This document shows, in pieces, positions 1-6,613 of a stretch of 7,002 nt of DNA. Both the position numbers and the translations under genes were made by a program. The stretch lies in assembly GCA_035540915.1 (NCBI GenBank), contig DATLFQ010000123.1, positions 1 through 7,002 of the forward strand, given 5' to 3'. Origin of the DNA: DATLFQ01 sp035540915 (lineage in GTDB: Bacteria; Actinomycetota; Acidimicrobiia; Acidimicrobiales; GCA-2861595). Numbering within the stretch: position 1 is the stretch's first letter; each line of letters starts with the position of its first letter. The notes under the pieces are model-generated. The model was given only the letters and a program-made list of their open reading frames with translations. It was not told where the DNA came from and ran no database searches.

Positions 1-189
1 GCCGGTTCCACCGGCGGCCGCCGCCTGGCCGCCCCGGTCAGCGCCATCGCCGGCGCCCCCGGCTCACCCGGCTACTGGCTGCTGGGCCGGGACGGCGGCG
101 TCTACGCCTTCGGCGCCCCCTTCGTGGGCAGCCTGGGCGGCGCCCGCCTCAACGCCCCGATGGTCGCCCTGGCCAGCCCGCCCCGGTAG
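1..189 (+). CDS. C-terminal fragment of a GYWL/DGG-repeat protein (5' end outside window)
   Basis: Frame 1 is open from the first base to a TAG at 187-189 and gives 62 residues. They contain the end of one repeat (AGSTGGRRLAAPVSAIAGAP) and one final repeat with GYWLLGRDGGVYAFGAPF, closing with ASPPR. This is the same repeat type, in the same register and with the same shortened last unit, as the C-terminus of the next gene: 47 of 62 residues match without a gap. The role is unknown. By analogy with its neighbour the whole protein is probably exported, and the repeats may form a beta-propeller or surface module, but that is inference. Nothing upstream is visible, so length, signal peptide and N-terminal domain cannot be judged. 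It could be a full-length paralogue of the next gene or an unrelated protein with the same tail. Confidence 0.85.
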   Translation, partial: AGSTGGRRLAAPVSAIAGAPGSPGYWLLGRDGGVYAFGAPFVGSLGGARLNAPMVALASPPR

Positions 190-202
190 CACCGGGGCGG
201 GC
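176..202 (+). terminator. 11-bp perfect GC hairpin with the stop codon in its loop
   Basis: Bases 176-186 (GCCCGCCCCGG) pair perfectly with 192-202 (CCGGGGCGGGC) around a 5-nt loop, TAGCA, whose first three bases are the stop codon of the upstream gene. No T-run follows. A second, weaker GC stem (205-209 with 218-222) lies just downstream. A strong GC stem at a gene end without a U-tract is compatible with an actinobacterial-type intrinsic terminator or an mRNA 3'-end stabiliser. The structure is seen directly; the function is inferred. Confidence 0.5.
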
Positions 203-241
203 CGGCCGGTTCTCGAGCCGGCGCGGGTGGCTGTTCAGGAG

Positions 242-266
242 ACGCGAAGGCCACGCGAAGTAGCAT
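242..266 (+). promoter_or_regulatory. Possible promoter/operator: ACGCGAAG direct repeat and TAGCAT -10-like box
   Basis: In the gap between the two repeat-protein genes, the 8-mer ACGCGAAG occurs at 242-249 and again at 253-260, an 11-nt period (about one helical turn). It is followed directly by TAGCAT (261-266), which fits the loose TANNNT actinobacterial -10 pattern. A transcription start near 273 would leave a leader of about 43 nt before the GTG at 316. I find no convincing -35 at normal spacing, since TTCAGG at 234-239 is too far away. The repeated octamer could be a regulator site or chance in GC-rich DNA. The rest of the 126-nt gap shows no gene. Confidence 0.22.
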
Positions 267-302
267 CCCGCCTATCGCGCCCGCGGGGCGTCGCGGAAAC
301 GC

Positions 303-309
303 AGGGGGG
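303..309 (+). promoter_or_regulatory. Ribosome binding site for the 946-residue secreted protein
   Basis: The purine run AGGGGGG ends 6 nt before the GTG at 316-318. It supports that start over other in-frame options, because the frame stays open all the way back to the previous stop at 187-189. The GTG is also followed at once by a good signal peptide. Confidence 0.6.
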
Positions 310-315
310 CAGACG

Positions 316-3156
316 GTGACCGGTATCGCGAGGACGCGGCGTGGGCGCATCTGGGCGGGACGGCGGCTGGTTGCCGCCCTGGCGCTGGCGGCGGCAGCGG
401 CCGGCTTGCCGGCGGCCGGGCAGGCCCAGTCGCCGGGGACGGTAACCGTCCCGGCCGGCGGCATCGCCGAGGGGCTGAGCGTCGTCGGCCACAGCGACCT
501 CGGCGGCGAGGGGCTGAACGGTGAGGTCGCCGTCATCGGGAACACCGCCATCGTGACCGCCGGCTACGTGCCGCAGAGCACCATGCAGCAGGACAACAAC
601 CGGATCATGGCGATGAACGTCGACCCGGAGTGCACCACGCCGTCGGTCAAGGTGGTGGACCTGTCCGACCCGGCCAGGCCGCGCGTGAGCGCCACCATCC
701 CGCTGGCCTTCGGCCAGGCTGCCGAGGACGTCGACGCCCTGCACGTCAGCACACCGGCGTTCACCGGCGACCTGGTCGCCATCGCCCTGGCGTCGTGCGC
801 CTACGACGCGTTCGCCTTCGCCACCCAGGGCCAGAGCCAGGTGGGCAGCTTCGCCCATCGGGGCGTCGTCTACTACGACGTCTCCGACCGCGAGCGCCCC
901 CGCTTCCTCGGGCGCTACTTCGCCGACCAGGAGATCCCCGACCCCGCAGCCCCGCCCTGCGGGCCGCGGCCCGAGGGCCGGGAGGCGGCGTGCGCCAACG
1001 ACCAGTTCTCGGTTGCGCTGAAGCGCCTGCGCGACGGCCGGATCATGTCGGTGTCGACCCGCCCGGCCGGCACCAACCGCAACTTCCCGACCGGCGACGT
1101 CCGCATCGTCGACGTCACCGATCCCACCAAGCCGGGCGTCGTCGGCTTCTGGCCGGCCCTGGGTGCCGCGCCCGTCTTCAACCCCTCCCTGAGCAACGGG
1201 TGCTACAGCTTCGCCGGCGCCCGCTACGCCGAGTTCAGCGCCGACGGCAGCCAGCTGCTGATCGCATACTGGGACGGCGGCCTCTACACCCTGGACGTGA
1301 ACAACCTCGCCGACCCGACCATCGTCGGCAACTGGCGCTTCCCCGACGACTGGAAGGTGGAGGGCAACGCCGCCCAGGTGACCGAGACGACAGTGGGCGG
1401 TCGGCGCCTGGCGCTGTTGTCCGAGGAGGACTGGGTGTGGCCGACCACGACGCTGCGGGTCGACAGCCCGGCGTCGGTGGCCGGCGAGAAGCCGGCCTGC
1501 CAGGACCTGCACAGCTACATGGACCGCAAGTACACCAGCCAGATCTATCGCCGGCCCAACGCCGAGATTCCCGCCGAGATCGTCTACGTGGGCCGCGGTT
1601 GCCCGGCCCGGACCGCCGGCGACCGGGTCACCCCGGTCCCGCCCGACCCGCTGCTGGCCGACCCGGCCGGCCGCATCGTGATCACCGACCGGGCGCCCCG
1701 CCCCGAGCTCCAGCCCGCGCAGGTGCGCTTCACGACCGGGTGCCGCTTCGTCGCCTTCAACAAGCGGATGGAGGATCTCGGGTCGGTGGGGGCCGTCTTC
1801 ACCAACAACAACGCTCGCCCGGTCGCCTCGGCCGGCAACCCCCCGGTCGGGTGGCCCCGCGAGCCGCTCGACCAGGACCTCATCCCCAACGCCGAGCTGA
1901 ACATCCCGAGCGTGCAGATCAGCCAGGCGGCATCCAACGAGCTCCGCAGCGCGCTGTGCCCCGGCGTGGCCAACGGCGTGTGCTCCGGCGGGCAGCGGGT
2001 CACCGGCGCGCTGGTCGACGGCCCGGGCGACTGGGGCGGCCTGCGGATCCTCGACAACTCCGATCCGGGCAAGCCGGTCGAGCTCGCCCACTACCGGACG
2101 GCCAACGCCCGGCTGATGCCACCCCCGGACTACCGCGGCATCTACTCGGTCCACCACGCGCTGGCCGAGGGTGACCGGGCGTACGTCGCCTGGAACTCCG
2201 ACGGCCTGCGGGTGCTCGATCTGGCCAACCCGTCGACGCCGGTGGAGATCGCCTCCTTCGTGCCGCCCGACACCGCCGACCCGACCGGGACGGTGCCGGC
2301 CAAGGCGTTCGTCACCGGCGTGGCCACCACCGCACGCCACGTCGTCATCTCGGACATGAACTCGGGCCTCTGGGTCCTGACCAAGCCGGGGCCGGTGCCC
2401 GGCAACGGCTACTGGCTGGCCGGCGCCGACGGCGGCGTGTTCGCGCTGGGCAACGCCGCCTTCCACGGCTCGGCCGGGGCGCTGCGCCTGACCCGGCCCA
2501 TCGTCGGCATCGCCGCCACGCCCACCGGCAAGGGCTACCACCTGGTGGCCGGCGACGGCGGCGTGTTCGCCTTCGGCGACGCCGAGTTCAAGGGCTCGAC
2601 GGGCGGCCGGCTGCTCAACGCGCCGATCGTCGGCATGGCGCCGACCCCGACCGGAGGGGGCTACTGGTTGGTGGCGTCGGACGGCGGGGTCTTCTCCTTC
2701 GGCGACGCGCGGTTCCACGGGTCGCTCGGTGCCACCAGGCTCAACCGGCCCATCGTCGCCATGGCGGCCACGCCGGGCGGTCGCGGCTACTGGCTCTTCG
2801 CCGCCGACGGCGGCGTCTTCGCCTTCGGCGACGCCCGCTTCGTCGGCTCCGCGGGCGGCCTCCGCCTGGCCAGCCCGATCGTCGGAGCGGTGCGCACGGT
2901 GTCGGGGCGCGGGTACTGGCTGACCGCCCGCGACGGCGGGGTGTTCGCCTTCGGCGACGCACCCTTCGCCGGCAGCCTCGGCGGCCGGCGCCTGCCGGCG
3001 CCGGTGACGGCCATCGCCGGCGCCCCCGGCTCCCAGGGCTACTGGCTGGCCAGCGGCGACGGCGGTGTCTACGCCCAGGGCGCGCCCTTCGCCGGCAGCC
3101 TCGGCGGCAACCGCCTCGCCGCCCCCATCATCGGCCTGGCCGCCCCACCGCGGTAG
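316..3156 (+). CDS. Secreted LVIVD beta-propeller protein with inserted PA-like domain and six C-terminal GYWL/DGG repeats
   Basis: 946 residues, GTG start. Residues 1-37 look like a signal peptide: an arginine-rich start (RTRRGRIWAGRR), an alanine/leucine core, and a GQA|QS cleavage site. TRRGRI is only a weak twin-arginine match. LVIVD-type blades (pattern h-x-h-h-D-x-x-[DN]-P-x-x-P) start near residues 111 (VKVVDLSDPARP), 185 (VYYDVSDRERP), 261 (VRIVDVTDPTKP), 321 (LYTLDVNNLADP), 576 (LRILDNSDPGKP) and 631 (LRVLDLANPSTP). Between the fourth and fifth blades, about residues 428-550 resemble a protease-associated (PA) domain: GRIVITDRAP, GCRFVAFNKRME, GSVGAVFTNN, NIPSVQISQAASNELRSAL. Residues 698-946 hold five 42-residue repeats and one of 39. 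Several cysteines in the first two thirds suit an exported, possibly disulphide-bonded protein. I see no catalytic motif, so a binding, scaffold or surface role is likelier than an enzyme. It converges on hypF and is not part of that operon. Domain assignments rest on motif recognition; the function is unknown. Confidence 0.88.
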   Translation: MTGIARTRRGRIWAGRRLVAALALAAAAAGLPAAGQAQSPGTVTVPAGGIAEGLSVVGHSDLGGEGLNGEVAVIGNTAIVTAGYVPQSTMQQDNNRIMAMNVDPECTTPSVKVVDLSDPARPRVSATIPLAFGQAAEDVDALHVSTPAFTGDLVAIALASCAYDAFAFATQGQSQVGSFAHRGVVYYDVSDRERPRFLGRYFADQEIPDPAAPPCGPRPEGREAACANDQFSVALKRLRDGRIMSVSTRPAGTNRNFPTGDVRIVDVTDPTKPGVVGFWPALGAAPVFNPSLSNGCYSFAGARYAEFSADGSQLLIAYWDGGLYTLDVNNLADPTIVGNWRFPDDWKVEGNAAQVTETTVGGRRLALLSEEDWVWPTTTLRVDSPASVAGEKPACQDLHSYMDRKYTSQIYRRPNAEIPAEIVYVGRGCPARTAGDRVTPVPPDPLLADPAGRIVITDRAPRPELQPAQVRFTTGCRFVAFNKRMEDLGSVGAVFTNNNARPVASAGNPPVGWPREPLDQDLIPNAELNIPSVQISQAASNELRSALCPGVANGVCSGGQRVTGALVDGPGDWGGLRILDNSDPGKPVELAHYRTANARLMPPPDYRGIYSVHHALAEGDRAYVAWNSDGLRVLDLANPSTPVEIASFVPPDTADPTGTVPAKAFVTGVATTARHVVISDMNSGLWVLTKPGPVPGNGYWLAGADGGVFALGNAAFHGSAGALRLTRPIVGIAATPTGKGYHLVAGDGGVFAFGDAEFKGSTGGRLLNAPIVGMAPTPTGGGYWLVASDGGVFSFGDARFHGSLGATRLNRPIVAMAATPGGRGYWLFAADGGVFAFGDARFVGSAGGLRLASPIVGAVRTVSGRGYWLTARDGGVFAFGDAPFAGSLGGRRLPAPVTAIAGAPGSQGYWLASGDGGVYAQGAPFAGSLGGNRLAAPIIGLAAPPR
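2407..3153 (+). repeat. Six tandem 126-nt (42-residue) coding repeats, GYWLxxxDGGVFxFGDAxFxGS type
   Basis: Units begin at 2407, 2533, 2659, 2785, 2911 and 3037. The first five are exactly 126 nt; the last is 117 nt, having lost one residue in the FGDA segment and two at the end. Consensus landmarks are GYWL, DGGVFAFGDA, an F-x-GS turn, RL-x-x-PI/V and a short G-rich linker. Unit 2 has GYHL in place of GYWL, and unit 1 has ALGNA in place of AFGDA. Constant length with divergent sequence points to an old, structurally constrained repeat. Six blade-sized units could close into a small propeller, which is inference. The upstream fragment at 1-189 carries the same type. Confidence 0.9.
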
Positions 3157-3165
3157 GACGCGGCG

Positions 3166-3213
3166 AACTTGGTGCGAAATCGCGCGCCCTGGCGCGCGAT
3201 TTGGCACCAAGTT
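3166..3213. terminator. 48-nt near-perfect palindrome between convergent genes; probable bidirectional terminator
   Basis: AACTTGGTGC (3166-3175) pairs with GCACCAAGTT (3204-3213). After a single G/G mismatch (3176/3203), AAATCGCGCGCC (3177-3188) pairs with GGCGCGCGATTT (3191-3202), leaving C-T at the tip. That is 22 base pairs with one mismatch. The arms start exactly 9 nt after the stop of the secreted-protein gene (3154-3156) and, on the other strand, 9 nt after the hypF stop (3225-3223). A terminator acting in both directions is the simplest reading, although neither side has a clear U-run. It is more AT-containing than its surroundings, which leaves open that it is a copy of a dispersed palindromic element. 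Confidence 0.7.
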
Positions 3214-3222
3214 GCGGTGAGA

Positions 3223-5493
3223 TCAGGCAGGGAAGCGGGCGGCTGCGACGGCGGCCTGGCCGAGGCTGATGCCGCCGTCGTTGGGGGGAACGCGCTCGTG
3301 GACGAGGACCTCGAGCCCAGCGGCCCGGGCGGCCCGGGCGACGACCGCGGTGAGGCGGGCGTTCTGGAACACGCCGCCCGACAGGGCGACGGTGTCGAGC
3401 CGATGGTGGGAGGCCAGGTCTGCCGCCAGCGCGGCGGTGGCGTGCCCCAGGCCGGCGTGGAAGCGGGCCGCGATCACCGGGACCGCCACCCCCGCATCGC
3501 GCTCGGCGACGACGGCCGCCAGCAGCGGGCCCGGATCGAGCACCGCAGCCGCCACCGCCATGGGGTAGCCGTCGGCGTCGAGAGGCTGCCCGGCGGCGGC
3601 CGCCTCCAGCTCGATGGCGGCCTGGCCCTCGTAGGTGATCGACGATCGCAGGCCGAGCAGGGCGGCCACGGCGTCGAAGAGGCGGCCGGCGCTGGTGGTC
3701 CGGGCCGTGTCCGCCCGCCCGGCCAGGGCCAGCACGGCTTCCCACCGCGGGTCGGCCCCGGCGCCGTAGCGCTCGGCCGCCTCGGGGCCGAGCGCCGTGT
3801 GCGCCCAGGCCAGGGCCATGCGCCACGGCTCCCGGATGGCCCGGGCGCCTCCGGGCAGGGGGACCGGGCGGAGGTGGCCCACCCGCCGCGAGGTCGACAG
3901 GTCGGCAACGAGGAACTCCCCGCCCCAGAGCTGGCCGTCGCAGCCGAGGCCGAGGCCGTCGAAGGCGACCCCCAGCACCGGTCCGGTCCGGCCGTGGTCG
4001 ACCAGGCACGACGCGATGTGGGCGTGGTGGTGCTGAACACCCACCAGCGGCAGTTCGAGCTCCATGGCGTACTTGGTCGACAGGTACTCCGGGTGCAGGT
4101 CGTGGGCGACCACCTCGGGCTGGACGCCGGCCAGGTGGCACAGGTGCTCGACCGCCTGCAGGAAGGACCGGTAGGCGGGCAGGTGCTCCAGGTCGCCGAT
4201 GTGGTGGCTGGCCACCACCATCTGGTCCTTGGCCACCGCGACGGTGTTCTTCAGCTCGGCGCCCACGGCCAGGATGTGGCGGCCGGCCGCCACCGGTAGG
4301 CCCAGGGGCTCGGGGGCGTAGCCCCGCGAGCGGCGGGCCATCTGCACGGTGCCACCGCCCGCCGCGGCCGCACGGACCACCGAGTCGTCGCAGCGGATGT
4401 GGATGGGCCGGTCGGAGGTCAGGACGGCCTCGACCAGCGGGCCCAGCCGGGCCAGCGCGTCGTCGTCGACGTGGGCGATCGGCTCGTCGGAAAGGTTGCC
4501 GCTGGTCATCACCAGCGGGCGGCCGAGGGCCCCGAGCAGCAGCTCGTGCAGCGGCGTGTACGGAAGCATCAGCCCCAGCTCGGGCAGGCCCGGGGCGACG
4601 GCTTCGGCGACCGCGGCGCCCGGCCGCCGGGGGACGAGGACGATCGGGCGCCGGGGCGACGACAGCGCCTCCTCCGCAGCGGGCGACAGTTCGCACAGCG
4701 CCTGCGCAGCGTCCAGGTCGGGGACCATGAGCGCGAACGGTTTGTCGTCGCGGTGCTTGCGTCGCCGCAGCTCGGCCACCGCGCCGGCGTCGCCGGCGTC
4801 GACGGCGAGGTGGTAGCCGCCCAGCCCCTTGACGGCGACGACGCCGCCGGACGCGAGCCGGTCGACCGTCGCCACCAGCGCGTCGCTCCCGACCGCCAGC
4901 TCCTCACCGGTGGGGGACAGCAGGCGCAGCTGCGGGCCGCACGCCGGGCAGGCGTTGGGCTCGGCGTGGAACCGCCGGTCGGCGGGGTCCTCGTACTCGG
5001 CCTGGCACTGCGCGCACATCAAGAACCCGGCCATCGTGGTCGCCGGCCGGTCGTAGGGGATCGACCGGATGATGGTGTACCGGGGGCCGCAGTTGGTGCA
5101 GTTGACGAACGGGTAGCCGAAGCGCCGGTCGGCCGGATCGGCCAGCTCGGCCAGGCAGTCGCCGCACGTCGCCACGTCGACGCTGACGGCGACGGCCGGG
5201 GCTGCGTCCGCTCGGCTCTCGACGATGCAGAACCCGCCCTCCCCGGTCGGGGGCAGGTCGCTGGCGCGCACCGCCCCGACCCGGGCGAGCGGCGGCGGTG
5301 ACTCGGCCAGCCGGCGGGCCAGCTCGTCCAGCTGCGGCCGGTCGCCCTCGGCCTCGATCACGACGCCCTCGGCGTCGTTGCCCACCCAGCCGGCCAGCCC
5401 CAGCTCGACCGCCGTGCGGTAGACGAAGGGCCGGAAGCCCACGCCCTGGACGGTCCCACTGACGCGGAGGCGCCGTCGCTCCGGGCCGCCCAC
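3223..5493 (-). CDS. hypF: HypF, carbamoyltransferase for [NiFe]-hydrogenase maturation
   Basis: 756 residues, the usual HypF length, with all domains in order. HypF hydrolyses carbamoyl phosphate, forms carbamoyl-adenylate with ATP and transfers the carbamoyl group to the C-terminal cysteine of HypE; this supplies the cyanide ligands of the hydrogenase iron. The N-terminal acylphosphatase domain has SGTVQGVGFRP with the expected catalytic Arg21 and Asn39. Two zinc-finger sets follow with exact CX2CX18CX2C spacing (Cys110/113/132/135 and Cys160/163/182/185). A YrdC-like domain spans about 200-390 (KGLGGYHLAVDA, KHRDDKPFALMV, MTSGNLSDEPI, HIRCDDSV). A Kae1-like domain fills the rest (GAELKNT, AHDLHPEYLSTKYA, HHHAH at 488-492, FDGLGLGCDG, ALSGGVFQN, PPNDGGISLGQA). 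The GTG start lies 13 nt after the hypE stop, so the two are co-transcribed. No key residue appears to be missing. Confidence 0.97.
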   Translation of the reverse strand: MGGPERRRLRVSGTVQGVGFRPFVYRTAVELGLAGWVGNDAEGVVIEAEGDRPQLDELARRLAESPPPLARVGAVRASDLPPTGEGGFCIVESRADAAPAVAVSVDVATCGDCLAELADPADRRFGYPFVNCTNCGPRYTIIRSIPYDRPATTMAGFLMCAQCQAEYEDPADRRFHAEPNACPACGPQLRLLSPTGEELAVGSDALVATVDRLASGGVVAVKGLGGYHLAVDAGDAGAVAELRRRKHRDDKPFALMVPDLDAAQALCELSPAAEEALSSPRRPIVLVPRRPGAAVAEAVAPGLPELGLMLPYTPLHELLLGALGRPLVMTSGNLSDEPIAHVDDDALARLGPLVEAVLTSDRPIHIRCDDSVVRAAAAGGGTVQMARRSRGYAPEPLGLPVAAGRHILAVGAELKNTVAVAKDQMVVASHHIGDLEHLPAYRSFLQAVEHLCHLAGVQPEVVAHDLHPEYLSTKYAMELELPLVGVQHHHAHIASCLVDHGRTGPVLGVAFDGLGLGCDGQLWGGEFLVADLSTSRRVGHLRPVPLPGGARAIREPWRMALAWAHTALGPEAAERYGAGADPRWEAVLALAGRADTARTTSAGRLFDAVAALLGLRSSITYEGQAAIELEAAAAGQPLDADGYPMAVAAAVLDPGPLLAAVVAERDAGVAVPVIAARFHAGLGHATAALAADLASHHRLDTVALSGGVFQNARLTAVVARAARAAGLEVLVHERVPPNDGGISLGQAAVAAARFPA

Positions 5494-5503
5494 CGGGCTC
5501 AGA

Positions 5504-5508
5504 TCCTC
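5504..5508 (-). promoter_or_regulatory. hypF ribosome binding site overlapping the hypE stop
   Basis: On the minus strand GAGGA (5508 down to 5504) shares bases with the hypE TGA (5509-5507) and lies 10 nt before the hypF GTG (5493-5491). This supports the GTG as the start and suggests that ribosomes ending hypE help initiate hypF. Confidence 0.5.
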
Positions 5509-6613
5509 AGCAGATGCGTGGGAGCGGGTCGCCGACCAGCATGTCGACGATGCGGGTGCCGCCGAAGCCGGTCCGGATGATGACCACCCCGGGCGGCTCG
5601 GCCTGCACCTCGCCGATCACGGCGGCATCGGCCCCGAGCGGATGTGCCCGCATGGCGGCCAGGGCGGCGTCCACCTCGCCCGGTGGGACGACGGCCACCA
5701 GCTTGCCCTCGTTGGCCACGTAGAGCGGGTCGATGCCGAGGATCTCGCACGCCCCGTTGACCGCCTTCTGCACCGGCAGCGAGGCCTCGTCGAGCACGAT
5801 GTGGACCTCGGCGGCCCGGGCCAGCTCGTTGCAGACCGTGGCCACCCCTCCCCGGGTCGGGTCGCGCAGCCAGCGGGTCGACGGCGCCGCGGCCAGCAGG
5901 TCGGCCACCATCCCGCCCAGCGGCGCGGTGTCGGAGCGCACGTCGCCCGAGATGCCCAGTTCGCCTCGGGCCAGGATCACCGCCACGCCGTGGTCGCCCA
6001 GGCGGCCGGAGACCAGGACCTTGTCTCCCGCCCGCACCGACCGCGCGTCCAGCGAGACCCCGGGCGGTATCACCCCGACGCCGGCGGTGGTGATGTAGAG
6101 GCCGTCGGCCGCGCCCTTGTCGACGACCTTGGTGTCGCCGCTCACGATTGCAACCCCGGCTCCGGCCGCCGCCTCGGCCATGTCGGCCACGATCTCGCGC
6201 AGCTCGGCGATGGCGAAGCCCTCCTCGATCACGAAGGCGGCCGTGAGCCAGGCCGGGCGGGCACCCAGCATGGCCACGTCGTTGACGGTGCCGTGCACGG
6301 CCAGGTGGCCGATGGACCCTCCCGGGAAGTGGCGGGGCTTGACCACGAAGCTGTCGGTGCTGAAAGCCAGCCGCTCGCCCGACGCCAGCGGCAGCACGGC
6401 GGCGTCGCCCAGCGGCTCCAGCGTGTCGTTGCGGAACGCCTCGAGGAAGACGTTCTCCACCAGCGCGGCCGACGCCTTGCCGCCGGCACCGTGGGCCAGG
6501 TTGACCGTGTCGTCGAGCAGCCTCGGCTTGCGGCGCCGGAACGCCTCGATGCGGTCGCGGACGACGTCCTCTCGCGAGAGCTTCGGCCCGTCGACCGAGA
6601 CCTGATCGGTCAT
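5507..6613 (-). CDS. hypE: HypE, carbamoyl-dehydratase (thiocarboxamide to thiocyanate) of [NiFe]-hydrogenase maturation
   Basis: 368 residues of the AIRS/PurM-like ATP-dependent family. HypE is carbamoylated by HypF on its C-terminal cysteine, dehydrates the group with ATP to an enzyme thiocyanate, and gives the cyanide to iron held by HypC-HypD. Seen here: HGAGGKA (41-47), FSTDSFVVKPRHFPGGSIG (84-102), GTVNDVAMLGA (108-118), VSGDTKVV (157-164), VSGRLGDHG (201-209), DPTRGGVATVCNELARA (251-267), YVANEGKLVAVV (298-309) and the essential PRIC terminus with Cys368. The frame stays open further upstream to 6913, but ATG 6613 is chosen because it overlaps the hypD stop as ATGA and the protein upstream of it is not HypE-like. 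Even so, about 30 residues, rich in charge, precede the position where Escherichia coli HypE begins. Confidence 0.97.
   Translation of the reverse strand: MTDQVSVDGPKLSREDVVRDRIEAFRRRKPRLLDDTVNLAHGAGGKASAALVENVFLEAFRNDTLEPLGDAAVLPLASGERLAFSTDSFVVKPRHFPGGSIGHLAVHGTVNDVAMLGARPAWLTAAFVIEEGFAIAELREIVADMAEAAAGAGVAIVSGDTKVVDKGAADGLYITTAGVGVIPPGVSLDARSVRAGDKVLVSGRLGDHGVAVILARGELGISGDVRSDTAPLGGMVADLLAAAPSTRWLRDPTRGGVATVCNELARAAEVHIVLDEASLPVQKAVNGACEILGIDPLYVANEGKLVAVVPPGEVDAALAAMRAHPLGADAAVIGEVQAEPPGVVIIRTGFGGTRIVDMLVGDPLPRIC
6610..6613 (-). promoter_or_regulatory. ATGA stop/start overlap coupling hypD and hypE
   Basis: The hypE ATG (6613-6611) and the hypD TGA (6612-6610) share two bases in ATGA. 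There is no strong Shine-Dalgarno run in the 18 nt upstream, so hypE translation probably depends on ribosomes terminating on hypD (termination-reinitiation). Confidence 0.7.

Noticed and set aside
190..315. The gap between the two plus-strand genes is 126 nt, the same length as one coding repeat unit
   Set aside because: Translated in frame it shows none of the GYWL, DGG or F-x-GS landmarks, so the equal length looks like coincidence.
2407..3153. The periodic array as a CRISPR or non-coding tandem repeat
   Set aside because: Units are directly adjacent with no spacers, diverge mostly in ways that keep the amino-acid pattern, and lie inside one open frame.
235..3210. A 991-codon minus-strand open frame covering the whole secreted-protein gene
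   Set aside because: Its translation is low-complexity Arg/Gly/Ala/Val with GVAEGE-type repeats that mirror the plus-strand repeat array. The plus strand has a signal peptide, recognisable blades and a ribosome binding site. It is an antisense shadow caused by GC-rich codon use.
5047..5147. The repeated DPADRRF motif in HypF as a recent duplication
   Set aside because: The two zinc-finger halves with matching spacing are a standard feature of the HypF family.
3169..5301. Long plus-strand open frames opposite hypF (3169-4299 and 4399-5301)
   Set aside because: They lie antisense to a HypF with every domain intact, have biased composition and show no family motif. The first would start inside the terminator palindrome.
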